Part shown: positions 17,653 through 26,248 of the stretch, piece by piece | Layout of the letters: each line of letters opens with the position of its first letter | Position numbering within the stretch: position 1 is the stretch's first letter | Assembly (NCBI GenBank): GCA_905233465.1 | Contig: CAJOEI010000006.1 | Location: 1-64,000, forward strand | Source of the DNA: an uncultured Bacteroidaceae bacterium | Lineage (GTDB): Bacteria; Bacteroidota; Bacteroidia; Bacteroidales; Bacteroidaceae | Length of the DNA stretch: 64,000 nt | Direction of reading: 5' to 3' | The notes under the pieces: model-generated | The model's database searches: none | What the model was told of the DNA's origin: nothing | What the model saw: only the letters and a program-made list of their open reading frames with translations | Made by a program: the position numbers and the translations under genes

Positions 17653-17690
17653 TAGGAGCATACAGCGTTTTTGTGATAAGATAAACGACA

Positions 17691-18632
17691 ATGAGTATAT
17701 TCAGTAGCTCTTTGCGACCACAACAGGTGACAACTTCCCTCCCTCCGCTGGAGGAGCAGGGTGGTGGGTCTGCTGAAATCCTTAAGCGCGTCCGACAGAT
17801 AGAGATCAAGACCCGAGGGCTGTCCAACAACATCTTCGCGGGCGAATATCATTCGGCCTTCAAGGGCCGTGGCATGGCATTCTCTGAAGTGCGCGAGTAT
17901 GTCTATGGTGACGATGTGCGCGACATCGACTGGAATGTCACAGCACGCTTCAACCGACCCTTTGTGAAGGTGTTTGAGGAGGAGCGCGAGCTCACGGTGA
18001 TGCTGTTGGTTGATGTCAGCGGTTCATTGGACTTCGGCACTGTGGTGCAGACCAAGCGCCAGATGCAGACCGAGATTGCTGCCACGCTGGCCTTCAGCGC
18101 CATACAGAACAATGACAAGATTGGCGTCATTTTCTTCTCAGACCGCATAGAGAAATTCATACCACCCAAGAAGGGCCGCAAGCACATCTTGTACATCATA
18201 CGTGAACTGCTTGAATTCCGACCCGAGAGCCACCGCACGGATATCTGTCAGGCTGTGGAGTATCTCACACAGGTCATCAAGCGCCGCTGCACATGCTTCC
18301 TGATGTCCGACTTCATTGATGAGCGCGACTTCCGTCCGGCACTGACGATTGCCAACCACAAGCACGACGTCGTAGCCATACAGGTCTTCGACCGCCGTGT
18401 GGCCGAGCTTCCGGATGTGGGATTGTTGCGCGTGCGCGATGCCGAGACAGGCTTGCTGCAGTGGGTGGACACCTCCTCGCGCATTGTGCGACAGGCTCAG
18501 GCCCGATGGTGGCAGCAACGCCAACAAGTGTTGGCAGACGTCTTCACGCGGGCTGGAGTTGACAGCGTCAGCGTGCGCACAGACCAGGACTATGTTCTCG
18601 CCCTGAAAGCTCTTTTTGCCCAACGAATTTAA
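17691..18632 (+). CDS. DUF58 domain protein of the bat operon
   Basis: 313 residues; soluble VWA-like protein. The core begins at [41 protein letters not shown] and contains [14 protein letters not shown], the DUF58 signature, then a VWA-like [13 protein letters not shown] strand. In front of the core, residues about 13-28 ([16 protein letters not shown]) are encoded by a G/C hairpin repeat that has related copies in batD and gcvPA, so the N-terminus is repeat-derived. It lies 38 bases after moxR. Confidence 0.93.
   Translation: MSIFSSSLRPQQVTTSLPPLEEQGGGSAEILKRVRQIEIKTRGLSNNIFAGEYHSAFKGRGMAFSEVREYVYGDDVRDIDWNVTARFNRPFVKVFEEERELTVMLLVDVSGSLDFGTVVQTKRQMQTEIAATLAFSAIQNNDKIGVIFFSDRIEKFIPPKKGRKHILYIIRELLEFRPESHRTDICQAVEYLTQVIKRRCTCFLMSDFIDERDFRPALTIANHKHDVVAIQVFDRRVAELPDVGLLRVRDAETGLLQWVDTSSRIVRQAQARWWQQRQQVLADVFTRAGVDSVSVRTDQDYVLALKALFAQRI
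17727..17773 (+). repeat. G/C hairpin repeat inside the DUF58 gene
   Basis: GGTGACAACTTCCCTCCCTC, stem CCTCC-GCT-GGAGG, then GGGTGGTGGGTC. It is aligned with and clearly related to the intergenic copy at 30167-30203 (other strand) and to the copy in gcvPA. It is read in frame as [15 protein letters not shown]. Confidence 0.7.
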
Positions 18633-18637
18633 GTATC

Positions 18638-19720
18638 ATGAGACTCAAGACAATAATTACGTGCCTGACGCTGGTGGTGGTGATCCTGCAAGCTGTGGCC
18701 CAGACCACATTCGTGGCCCGCGTAGACACCGTGGTGATGCTCATCGGCCAGCCGCGTGAGCTGACGCTGGAAGTGGCCTGCCCCCGCGACAAGAGTGTTC
18801 AGCTGCCGGCCTTCGAGCAATATCAGCCCCTTTTTGGCGGTATAGAGATTGTGGACCCTCTGGGCACCGACACCACGCTGCTTGACGACGGCCAGCGTAA
18901 GCAAGTGAGCAGCCGATACACCATCACAGCATTCGACTCCGTACTGGTGGCGCTGCCACCCTTTGCCGCCATTGTGGGCTCTGACACACTCTACTCGCAG
19001 AGCATTGCCCTGAAGGTCGTCACAGTGCCTGTCGACACGTTACATCCAGATCAGTTCTTCCCGCCCAAGAGCGTCCAGGCCAACCCGTTCTCGTGGACTG
19101 ACTGGAAAACCATCTACTGGTTGTCGGTGCTGGTGATGCTGCTGGCCGGCATACTGGCGTATGTTGCCCTGCGTGCATATCAGAACAAGCCCATCATACG
19201 CATCATCCGTCGTGCACCACGCCGGCCTGCACATCAGGTAGCGATGGAACAGATTGAACGTCTCAAGCAGGAGAAGCGTTGGACAGACGAGGATTCGAAG
19301 GAATACTATACCGAGCTCACCGACACGCTGCGCACGTACATCCACGAGCGCTATGGCTTCAATGCGATGGAAATGACATCAACTGAGATCATCGAGCGCC
19401 TGCTGCAGGAACAGGACGAGTCGGCACTGGCCGAGCTACGCCAGCTCTTCGAGACCGCCGACCTCGTGAAGTTCGCCAAGTGGAAAACGCTGATGAACGA
19501 GAACGATGCCAACCTGGTCAGTGCCATTGACTTCATCAACCAGACGAAGCTCGAGGTCGATCCGACAGCCAAGGCTGCTGTCGCTGAAGAGGTCACTGTG
19601 GAGGAGCGCCAGAGCCGTCAGCGCACTATGGCCATGCGCATCGCCATCGTTGTGCTCGCTGTGGCCGTAGCTGCACTCGGAACATACATAATCTGGCTTG
19701 TCGTGGACTTGCTAAGATAA
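18638..19720 (+). CDS. Bat-operon membrane protein (BatD-like/DUF4381-type)
   Basis: 360 residues: signal peptide (ending QAVAQ), a periplasmic beta domain about 130 residues long resembling the Ig-like part of BatD, a membrane helix (YWLSVLVMLLAGILAYVALRA), a cytoplasmic helical domain (EQIERLKQEKRWTDEDSKEYYTELTDTLRTYIHERYGF, then TEIIERLL), and a last membrane helix. The cytoplasmic part matches the pattern of DUF4381 proteins found in MoxR/VWA operons. The exact role is unknown. It starts 5 bases after the DUF58 stop codon. Confidence 0.8.
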   Translation: MRLKTIITCLTLVVVILQAVAQTTFVARVDTVVMLIGQPRELTLEVACPRDKSVQLPAFEQYQPLFGGIEIVDPLGTDTTLLDDGQRKQVSSRYTITAFDSVLVALPPFAAIVGSDTLYSQSIALKVVTVPVDTLHPDQFFPPKSVQANPFSWTDWKTIYWLSVLVMLLAGILAYVALRAYQNKPIIRIIRRAPRRPAHQVAMEQIERLKQEKRWTDEDSKEYYTELTDTLRTYIHERYGFNAMEMTSTEIIERLLQEQDESALAELRQLFETADLVKFAKWKTLMNENDANLVSAIDFINQTKLEVDPTAKAAVAEEVTVEERQSRQRTMAMRIAIVVLAVAVAALGTYIIWLVVDLLR

Positions 19721-19722
19721 CA

Positions 19723-19761
19723 TCTTTCAACGTAAAACATTCAACAGCGGCCTTATGCCGC
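19723..19761 (+). repeat. Junction element with G/C hairpin before batA
   Basis: CTTTCAACGTAAAACATTCAACA followed by the hairpin GCGGC-CTTAT-GCCGC (19747-19761), 29 bases before the chosen ATG of batA. Same layout as the elements at 7018, 24522, 25421 and 26195, with a different loop. Confidence 0.65.
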
Positions 19762-19790
19762 GATGTATAATAATTCTGAATACCTACTTA

Positions 19791-20789
19791 ATGCAATTAG
19801 CTTATCCATATCTGCTACTACTGCTGTTGCTGGCTATACCTTATATAATATGGTATATCCTGCGTCACCACACCGGCGACCCCACGATGCAAGTCTCGTC
19901 GACAGCAGCATACGCCTCGGTGCCGCCCACATGGCGCACGATGCTCGTGCATGTGCCATTTTTGCTGCGACTGCTGGCATACGTGATGATTGTCATCGTT
20001 CTGGCCAGACCACAGACCAGCAACTCGTGGAGCGACCGCAGCGTGGAGGGTATAGACATCATGCTCGCAATGGACGTCAGCACATCCATGCTGGCCGAAG
20101 ACTTGCGTCCCAACCGCTTGGAAGCAGCAAAGAAAGTGGCATCGGAGTTCATCGCGGGACGCCCCAACGACAACATCGGCCTCACCATCTTTGCCGGTGA
20201 GAGCTACACACAGTGTCCCATGACCACCGACCACGTCGTGCTTATCAACCTGTTCGAAAGCCTGCAGTGTGACATGGCGCAGAACGGCCTCATCGCCGAC
20301 GGCACAGCCATAGGCATGGGACTGGCCAATGCCATTTCACGTCTAAAGGACTCCAAGGCCAAGTCCAAGGTCATCATCTTGCTCACCGACGGTTCCAACA
20401 ACGCAGGCGACATATCGCCTCAGACGGCAGCCGAGATAGCACGCAGCTTCGGCATACGTGTCTACACCATCGGCGTCGGAACCAATGGCACAGCGCGCTA
20501 CCCCATGAATGTCGGAGGTCACATCGAATATCTCAACATACCTGTTGAGATTGACGAACGCACGCTGCAGGCCATAGCTGATGCCACAGAAGGAGAGTTC
20601 TATCGTGCCACCAACAACGCCAAGCTGCGTGAAGTATATCAGCAAATAGATCAGTTGGAAAAGACAAAGATGAACGTGCGCCAGTACAGCCGACGCTACG
20701 AAGCCTACTTCATCTTCGCCGCAATAGCATGTCTGGCCCTGCTGCTGGAGCTGCTGCTGCGCGAGACAATCCTGAAGAAAATACCCTGA
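19791..20789 (+). CDS. batA: BatA, VWA-domain membrane protein
   Basis: 332 residues from the ATG at 19791 (MQLAYPYLLLLLLLAIPYIIW); the reading can be extended to 19755 but only over a hairpin repeat. Two N-terminal membrane helices frame a short loop. The VWA domain carries a complete MIDAS: DVSTSM, the Thr-containing loop near TAIGMG, and LTDGSNNAGD. The C-terminal membrane helix (YFIFAAIACLALLLELLL) ends the protein. BatA is part of the Bacteroides aerotolerance set; the metal-binding VWA domain probably mediates complexes with BatB and MoxR. Confidence 0.92.
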   Translation: MQLAYPYLLLLLLLAIPYIIWYILRHHTGDPTMQVSSTAAYASVPPTWRTMLVHVPFLLRLLAYVMIVIVLARPQTSNSWSDRSVEGIDIMLAMDVSTSMLAEDLRPNRLEAAKKVASEFIAGRPNDNIGLTIFAGESYTQCPMTTDHVVLINLFESLQCDMAQNGLIADGTAIGMGLANAISRLKDSKAKSKVIILLTDGSNNAGDISPQTAAEIARSFGIRVYTIGVGTNGTARYPMNVGGHIEYLNIPVEIDERTLQAIADATEGEFYRATNNAKLREVYQQIDQLEKTKMNVRQYSRRYEAYFIFAAIACLALLLELLLRETILKKIP

Positions 20790-20837
20790 TTCCATCGCAA
20801 TTGTAAATTGTAAATTGTAAAATAGTCAATTACAACC

Positions 20838-22556
20838 GTGTTTAGATTCGAAAGCCCAATATATCTCTATGCCCTGGCGCTGATACCGCTGCTGGCGGTG
20901 TTGCACTATGCCACGGCCGTGCTGCGGCAGCGCAGGCTGCGTCGCTTCGGCGACCCCGAGCTGCTGCGTCTGCTTATGCCTGATGTGTCACGCTGGCGTC
21001 CAGAGCTGAAGTTCTGGCTCGTCAACGTAGCACTGGCAATGATGATTATCTGTCTGGCGCGACCACAGTTCGGCACCAAGCTCGACACACGCACGCGTCG
21101 CGGCATCGAAGCCATCATAGCTCTTGATGTCTCCAACTCCATGCTGGCACAGGATGTCTCACCCAGCCGTCTGGAGAAGAGCAAACTGCTCATCAACAGC
21201 CTCGTGGGCAGCATGACGGACGACAAGGTCGGACTGGTGGTATATGCCGGCGACGCCTTTGTGCAACTGCCCATCACCAGCGACTATGTCTCAGCTCGCA
21301 TGTTCCTCGACCAGATTTCTCCTGACCTCATCGCCGTGCAGGGCACCGACATCGCCCGCGCCATAGAGCTCTCGTCGCGCAGCTTCACACAGCAGGAAGG
21401 CGTGGGCCGCGCCATCTTTGTCATCACCGACGGCGAGGACAACGAGGGTGGGGCAGTGGAGGCCGCACGTGAGGCCGCCAAGAAAGGCCAGCGTGTCTAC
21501 GTCCTCGGTGTGGGTTCGCCCGACGGCAGCCCCATACCTGTGCCGGGCACCAACCGCTTCATCACCGACAACACCGGCACCACGGTCGTGTCACGTCTCA
21601 ACGAGGACATGTGCCGACAGATAGCTCAGGCTGGAGGCGGAGCATATATATATGTAGACAACAGCTCCAGCGCGCAGTCGGCCCTCTTCGGCTATGTCGA
21701 CAAACTGGCAAAGGCCGAGATGGAATCACAGATCTACAGCGAATACAACGAGCATAACCGCGACTTCGCATGGATAGCACTGGCGCTGCTGGTGCTCGAT
21801 GTGCTACTGCTGCTCAGACGCAACCGTGTACTGAGCCGCTTCCGCATGTTCCGTCCGCGTGGCGTGCAGGCAGCCACGATGCTGATGATTGCATTTATGC
21901 TGCCGACAATGGCAGCGGCACAGCACAACGACCGTCAGCATATACGTAGGGGTAATCGCCTGTTTGCCGACACGCTCTACACCAAGGCACAGGTGGAATA
22001 TCAGAAGGCTACCGAGGCCAACAGCCGCAACCCCGAAGCACTCTACAACCTCGGCACGGCGATGCTGGCACAGGGTCAGCCCAAGGAGGCCATGAAGCAC
22101 TATGAGCAGGCGGCAGCATTGCAGACAAACAAGCATCGTGCCGCACAGATATACCACAACATGGGCGTGATCATGCAGAGTCAGAAGCAGTTCGGGCCTG
22201 CAATAGAATGCTACAAGAATGCACTGCGGCGCAACCCCTTGGACGACGAGACGCGCTACAACCTCGCGCTGTGTCAGCATCAGCTGAAGAATCAGCCGCA
22301 GGATGATCAGCAAAACGACAAGGACGACCAGCAGGGAGAGGACAAGCAACAGCAAGACCAACAGCAACAGGAGCAGCAACAACAACAGCAGCAACAGCAG
22401 GACCAGCAACAGCAAGAGCAAGAGCAGCCCAAAATGTCACGCGAGAATGCCGAGCAGCTTCTCAAGGCCGCTATGCAGGAAGAGCGCCAGACACAGGACA
22501 AAGTACAGCGCGCACAGCAGAAGCCTATGCGACGCCAGCTCGAGAAACAATGGTAA
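20838..22556 (+). CDS. batB: BatB-BatC fusion (VWA domain plus TPR, Gln-rich tail)
   Basis: 572 residues, GTG start (MFRFESPIYLYALAL). Residues 1-335 are BatB: N-terminal helices, VWA domain with DVSNSM and ITDGEDNEGG, and a helix (FAWIALALLVLDVLLLL). Then MLMIAFMLPTMAAAQ looks like the old signal peptide of BatC, followed by three TPR units (YTKAQVEYQKATEANSRNPEALYNLGTAML and so on). The last 100 residues are a Gln/Asp-rich run (about 485-533) and a charged helix. In several Bacteroidota batB and batC are separate genes; here there is no stop codon between them. The spacer before it holds the repeat AATTGTAAATTGTAAATTG. Confidence 0.9.
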   Translation: MFRFESPIYLYALALIPLLAVLHYATAVLRQRRLRRFGDPELLRLLMPDVSRWRPELKFWLVNVALAMMIICLARPQFGTKLDTRTRRGIEAIIALDVSNSMLAQDVSPSRLEKSKLLINSLVGSMTDDKVGLVVYAGDAFVQLPITSDYVSARMFLDQISPDLIAVQGTDIARAIELSSRSFTQQEGVGRAIFVITDGEDNEGGAVEAAREAAKKGQRVYVLGVGSPDGSPIPVPGTNRFITDNTGTTVVSRLNEDMCRQIAQAGGGAYIYVDNSSSAQSALFGYVDKLAKAEMESQIYSEYNEHNRDFAWIALALLVLDVLLLLRRNRVLSRFRMFRPRGVQAATMLMIAFMLPTMAAAQHNDRQHIRRGNRLFADTLYTKAQVEYQKATEANSRNPEALYNLGTAMLAQGQPKEAMKHYEQAAALQTNKHRAAQIYHNMGVIMQSQKQFGPAIECYKNALRRNPLDDETRYNLALCQHQLKNQPQDDQQNDKDDQQGEDKQQQDQQQQEQQQQQQQQQDQQQQEQEQPKMSRENAEQLLKAAMQEERQTQDKVQRAQQKPMRRQLEKQW

Positions 22557-22585
22557 AGGACTGAAAAAGAATAGAAAATCATAAA

Positions 22586-24493
22586 ATGAGAATATCCTAT
22601 AAGATCCTATTCACTATAGTTTTCGCTATTGGCCTCACAATAGCACAAGCAACTCCTACACAGGCTGCAAAGGTAACAGCTCCCTCCCTCTCGCAAAGCA
22701 TGGGTGAATCCATCACCGTCCGTGTGCAGGCTCCCTCCGAGGTCATTCAGGGCGACCGCTTTCGTGTGTCATATGTGGTGAACACCAGCGATATTGATGA
22801 CTTTCGCGTCGGCGATTTCGAGGGCCTGATAGAGCTCTTCGGCCCCAGCCGCAGTCAGCAGTCCAGCTTCTCGATGGTCAACGGCAAGACCACGAGCAGC
22901 AGCAGCGTGACATTCACATACACGCTGACCAGCGACCAGCCCGGCACATTCCGCCTGCCGGCAGCAACGGTGAAGAGTGGTGGCGAGACGGTGGTGTCTG
23001 GCACGCCGCAAATCCATGTCCTGCCTGCCGGCAGTGGCAGCACGCAAGGTGGCAACTCTCAGGGCGGCAGCGCTCAAGGCGGACAGCCCCATGCCTCGCA
23101 GCCCGACCGCATGCGCACACAGAACGTCGGCGACCGCATCACGGGTTCCGATATCTTCATTGCCGTTACTGCATCAAAGAAGAAAGTCTTCGAACAGGAG
23201 GCAGTGTTGCTGACATACAAGCTCTACACTTTGGTCAATGTTAGCCAGATGCAGGGCAAGATGCCCGAGCTCGACGGCTTCCATGTGCAGGAGCTCGACC
23301 GCCAGCGCCAGCCCGAACTGAAGATTGAGCACTACAACGGCAAGAACTACGGCACCGTGGTGTGGAGCCAATATGTGGTCTTCCCACAGCGGTCGGGCAC
23401 GCTGACCATACCCGAGATCAAGTTTGATGCCACCATTGTTCAGCAAAACCGAAGCGCCGACCCCTTCGACATCTTCTTTGGCGGCGGTTCGATGGTACAG
23501 GAGGTGCGCAAGGTTGTCATGGCGCCGGCTGTGACACTGCAGGTCGAAGCACTACCCGAACCGCGTCCCGCTGGCTTCTCAGGTGCTGTTGGTAAGTTCA
23601 GCATCAGCTCAAGCCTCACGCCACAGAGCCTGAAGGCCAATGACGCCACAACACTGCGCCTCACTGTCAGCGGCACGGGCAACATGAAGTTGATGAACGC
23701 ACCCACGGTGGCGTGGCCTAAGGATTTCGAGAGTTATGACCCGCGCACCGAGGAGAAGACACGCATCAGCGCAGCTGGTTCGACAGGACAAGTGGTGTAT
23801 GACTACATCGCACTGCCTCGTCATCAGGGTAAGTACGAGTTGCCTGCACCGGAGTTCATATACTTCGACCCCTCGGCACGCGCATATAAGACCATCCGCG
23901 CCGAGGCATACACCATAGATGTTGCCAAAGGCAAAGCCACATCATCCGCCAACACCAACTATGCCAAAGAGGATGTTGAGCTGTTGGCCTCCGACATCCG
24001 ATATATCAAGACCGGCTCAGCACGCTATCAGCATTCTGATGCCGACTTCCTGGGCTCGGCCTTATATTGGGCCATCTATGCAGCGATGTTGCTGGCATTT
24101 GTGGTCGTAGTGGTTGTGTTCCGCCGTCAGGCCGTGGCCAACGCCGACATCGCGCGTCGTCGCGGACGTGGCGCCGGCAAGGTTGCCACCAAGCGCCTGA
24201 AGAAAGCCCGCCAGCTTCTGGCTGCCGGCAATGCCACGGTTATGTATGAAGAAACCATGCGTGCTTTGTGGGGCTATCTGGCCGACAAACTCAACATACC
24301 TGTTAGCGAGCTCAACAAGGACAATGTCCGCCAGCGACTGACCGAGCATCAGGCCGATGCCGCTGCCATCGATGCATACATGCGCGCCATCGACGACTGC
24401 GAGTTTGCACGCTTCGCACCAGGCGACCCCGCCGACATGATGCAGCGCGTCTACAGTCAGGCCGCCGAAGCCATCGAGACATTAAAGCTATAA
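22586..24493 (+). CDS. batD: BatD oxygen-tolerance protein
   Basis: 635-residue BatD family protein. After a signal peptide (MRISYKILFTIVFAIGLTIAQA) come repeated Ig-like periplasmic domains (VRVQAPSEVIQGDRFRVSYVV; DIFIAVTASKKKVFEQEAVLLTYKLYT; GKFSISSSLTPQSLKANDATTLRLTVSGTGNMK), a membrane helix (LYWAIYAAMLLAFVVVVVVF) and a cytoplasmic helical end with KKARQLLAAGNATVMYEETMRALWGYLADKL. A Gly/Gln/Ser-rich linker lies near residue 155. Residues 29-43 (KVTAPSLSQSMGES) are encoded by a degenerate copy of the G/C repeat also read in DUF58 and GcvPA. Confidence 0.93.
   Translation: MRISYKILFTIVFAIGLTIAQATPTQAAKVTAPSLSQSMGESITVRVQAPSEVIQGDRFRVSYVVNTSDIDDFRVGDFEGLIELFGPSRSQQSSFSMVNGKTTSSSSVTFTYTLTSDQPGTFRLPAATVKSGGETVVSGTPQIHVLPAGSGSTQGGNSQGGSAQGGQPHASQPDRMRTQNVGDRITGSDIFIAVTASKKKVFEQEAVLLTYKLYTLVNVSQMQGKMPELDGFHVQELDRQRQPELKIEHYNGKNYGTVVWSQYVVFPQRSGTLTIPEIKFDATIVQQNRSADPFDIFFGGGSMVQEVRKVVMAPAVTLQVEALPEPRPAGFSGAVGKFSISSSLTPQSLKANDATTLRLTVSGTGNMKLMNAPTVAWPKDFESYDPRTEEKTRISAAGSTGQVVYDYIALPRHQGKYELPAPEFIYFDPSARAYKTIRAEAYTIDVAKGKATSSANTNYAKEDVELLASDIRYIKTGSARYQHSDADFLGSALYWAIYAAMLLAFVVVVVVFRRQAVANADIARRRGRGAGKVATKRLKKARQLLAAGNATVMYEETMRALWGYLADKLNIPVSELNKDNVRQRLTEHQADAAAIDAYMRAIDDCEFARFAPGDPADMMQRVYSQAAEAIETLKL
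22668..22712 (+). repeat. Degenerate G/C repeat inside batD
   Basis: TGCAAAGGTAACAGCTCCCT and the following CCCTC match the gcvPA copy (TGCAAAAGTAACCGCTCCCT, then CCCTC) with only a few differences; the downstream half of the hairpin has decayed. It is read in the same frame in both proteins (KVTAPSL). Confidence 0.65.
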
Positions 24494-24521
24494 ACCTGAT
24501 TCATAGTGAGCTTGTCGAACT

Positions 24522-24567
24522 ACTTTAAACCTTTAACTTTAAACTTTAAACTACGGCCTCCGGCCGT
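24522..24567 (+). repeat. Junction element with G/C hairpin before batE
   Basis: TTTAAACCTTTAACTTTAAA, then AACTTTAAACT and the hairpin ACGGCC-TCC-GGCCGT (24553-24567), 7 bases before the batE ATG. The bases just before it (GTGAGCTTGTCGAACTAC) are another recurring word in this kind of genome. Confidence 0.7.
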
Positions 24568-24574
24568 GTCATAT

Positions 24575-25414
24575 ATGAACCTCCGTTCCGTATGCCGCTG
24601 TATTACAGCGGCCCCAATATTCCTCCTGTCCATACTGACCTGCAACATCGTTGCAGCTGAGGACACCCTCTCCGTGGCCATGCCCATGTCCACCGACAGC
24701 ACAGCCGTCACACCTGTCGAGGAAGTCACCAAAGTCGCTGCCGACTCGGCCTATGCCAAAGAGCATTTTGCTCTCGCCGCAACAATCTACAAGGCTCTCA
24801 TAGCACAAAACGGCGAGAGCGCTGAGGTATATTTCAACCTTGGCAACAGCTACTATCGTCAGGACTCCATCGCACAGGCCATCCTCTATTATGAGCGTGC
24901 CCTGTTGCTTGACCCTGCCGATGCAGACATCAGACTCAACCTGGACATGGCACGTGCCAAGACAGTGGACAAGGTGGTGCCTCAGTCCGAACTATTCTTC
25001 GTCACAGCGTGGCGGTCGCTCGTCCTCTCGCAAAGCGTTCATTCATGGATGCTGTGTGGGTGGATAGCCTTCGCTCTGTTGCTGCTGCTGTTGGGCGCCT
25101 GGCTCTTTGTGCCGCGTGTGGGCTTGCAGAAGGTCGCCTTTGCTGGTGCTGTCGCAGCGCTGTGCGTGTGCATTGTAGCCAATCTGGCAGCTTTCAACCA
25201 GCGTCGACAGATGCTGCAGCGCGACGGAGCAATCATCTTGTCGCCATCAGCTGTTGTCAAGAGCACACCCAGCGCCACAGGCACAGACCTCTTCATCCTC
25301 CACGAGGGAACACATGTCGACATCACTGACGACAGCATGCGCGACTGGGTGGAGATACGCATGGTCGACGGCAAGGCCGGATGGCTCGAACGCAGCACAA
25401 TAGAAGTCATCTAA
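24575..25414 (+). CDS. batE: BatE, TPR and SH3-like protein
   Basis: 279 residues from the ATG at 24575; a reading from 24506 exists but its first 23 residues are junction repeat. Signal peptide, then TPR units (AYAKEHFALAATIYKALIAQNGESAEVYFNLGNSYYRQDSIAQAILYYERALLLDPADADIRLNLD), two membrane helices (MLCGWIAFALLLLLLGAWLF; VAFAGAVAALCVCIVANLAAF) and a C-terminal bacterial SH3-like domain (AVVKSTPSATGTDLFILHEGTHVDITDDSMRDWVEIRMVDGKAGWLERSTIEVI, cited in part). This is the standard BatE layout and closes the bat set. Confidence 0.9.
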   Translation: MNLRSVCRCITAAPIFLLSILTCNIVAAEDTLSVAMPMSTDSTAVTPVEEVTKVAADSAYAKEHFALAATIYKALIAQNGESAEVYFNLGNSYYRQDSIAQAILYYERALLLDPADADIRLNLDMARAKTVDKVVPQSELFFVTAWRSLVLSQSVHSWMLCGWIAFALLLLLLGAWLFVPRVGLQKVAFAGAVAALCVCIVANLAAFNQRRQMLQRDGAIILSPSAVVKSTPSATGTDLFILHEGTHVDITDDSMRDWVEIRMVDGKAGWLERSTIEVI

Positions 25415-25420
25415 AATCTT

Positions 25421-25461
25421 TAAACTTTAAACATTAAACTTTCAACTACGAGCTTGCTCGT
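25421..25461 (+). repeat. Junction element with G/C hairpin before the PAP2 gene
   Basis: TTTAAACTTTAAACATTAAA, then CTTTCAACT and the hairpin ACGAGC-TT-GCTCGT (25448-25461). The stem bases differ from ACGGCC/GGCCGT of the neighbouring elements on both arms together, so pairing is kept. The likely GTG start of the PAP2 gene overlaps the right arm. Confidence 0.7.
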
Positions 25462-26191
25462 GAATATAGTATCCATAGACCAGCAGCTCTTCCTCCTACT
25501 CAACGGCAGCGAAAGCACTTTCCTTGATGTCGTCTTCACAGACATCACGCGCACCATCACGTGGGTGCCCATGCTGGTGTTGCTGCTGCTCGGCATAGCA
25601 CGCGGACGCAGCTGGCGACAGACGCTGTTTTTCGTCGTCGGGGCGGCACTTGTGGTACTGATTGCCGACCGCTTCAGCAGTGGACTGTGCAAGCCTTTCT
25701 TTCACCGACTCCGCCCCAGCCACGAACCTTCATTGCAGGGAGTTGTGGACCTCGTTGACGGATACAGCGGCGGTATGTATGGCTTCATCTCCAGCCATGC
25801 AGCCAACACCTTCGGCATAGCTACCTTCACTGCACTGTGCCTGCGACACAACTCTCCAAATTTTCATTTCTCAATTCTCAATTCTCAATTCCCCATCGCC
25901 CTCACCATGTTCGCATGGGCGCTGCTCTCGAGCTACTCGCGCATATATCTTGGCGTCCACTATCCAGGCGATATACTTGCTGGCGCCCTTGCCGGCTGCC
26001 TAATAGCCTTCATCGTTTATGCTATCATGCGATGGCTGACAGCACACCTCAATTCTCAATTCTCAATTCTCAATCCTCCATCCTTATGCCCCTCCTCGGA
26101 GAGGGCTCTCAGCATACTCGAACGTCACACACCAACATTGTTCCTGCTCACGCTGGCCGTGATACTGGTCCATGCCCTCGTCGTCAGCTGA
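25460..26191 (+). CDS. PAP2-family membrane phosphatase with two repeat-derived insertions
   Basis: 243 residues from GTG at 25460 (TTG at 25454 possible). Membrane phosphatase of the PAP2/undecaprenyl-pyrophosphatase type: KPFFHRLRP (KX6RP), SSHAANTFG (the PSGH motif, here SSH) and SRIYLGVHYPGD (SRX5HX3D) are all present, so the active site is whole. Between motifs 2 and 3 the protein reads NFHFSILNSQFPI, and after motif 3 HLNSQFSILNPPSL. Both are translations of the junction word CAATTCTCAATTCTCAATT. The second is followed by a remnant of the G/C hairpin (CCCCTCCTCGGAGAGGG). The insertions lie in loops between membrane helices. Confidence 0.88.
   Translation: MNIVSIDQQLFLLLNGSESTFLDVVFTDITRTITWVPMLVLLLLGIARGRSWRQTLFFVVGAALVVLIADRFSSGLCKPFFHRLRPSHEPSLQGVVDLVDGYSGGMYGFISSHAANTFGIATFTALCLRHNSPNFHFSILNSQFPIALTMFAWALLSSYSRIYLGVHYPGDILAGALAGCLIAFIVYAIMRWLTAHLNSQFSILNPPSLCPSSERALSILERHTPTLFLLTLAVILVHALVVS
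25858..25894 (+). repeat. CAATTCT tandem repeat inside the PAP2 gene (first)
   Basis: TTTCTCAATTCTCAATTCTC and following bases, the same words as in intergenic junctions, read in frame as FSILNSQF. Confidence 0.75.
26047..26110 (+). repeat. CAATTCT tandem repeat plus G/C hairpin remnant inside the PAP2 gene (second)
   Basis: Three CAATTCT units (26050-26075), then CCTCCATCC and the hairpin CCCTC-CTCGGA-GAGGG. It is read in frame as NSQFSILNPPSLCPSSERA. Both repeat types of this window occur here side by side inside one gene. Confidence 0.7.
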
Positions 26192-26194
26192 GAA

Positions 26195-26241
26195 AACTAT
26201 AAACCATAAACTATAAACTTTCAACTACGGCCCACGGCCGT
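26195..26241 (+). repeat. Junction element with G/C hairpin before the nucleotidyltransferase gene
   Basis: AACTATAAACCATAAACTAT, then AAACTTTCAACT and the hairpin ACGGCC-CAC-GGCCGT (26227-26241), 7 bases before the ATG at 26249. Compare the batE element: same stem, different loop. Confidence 0.7.
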
Positions 26242-26248
26242 GTCCATC

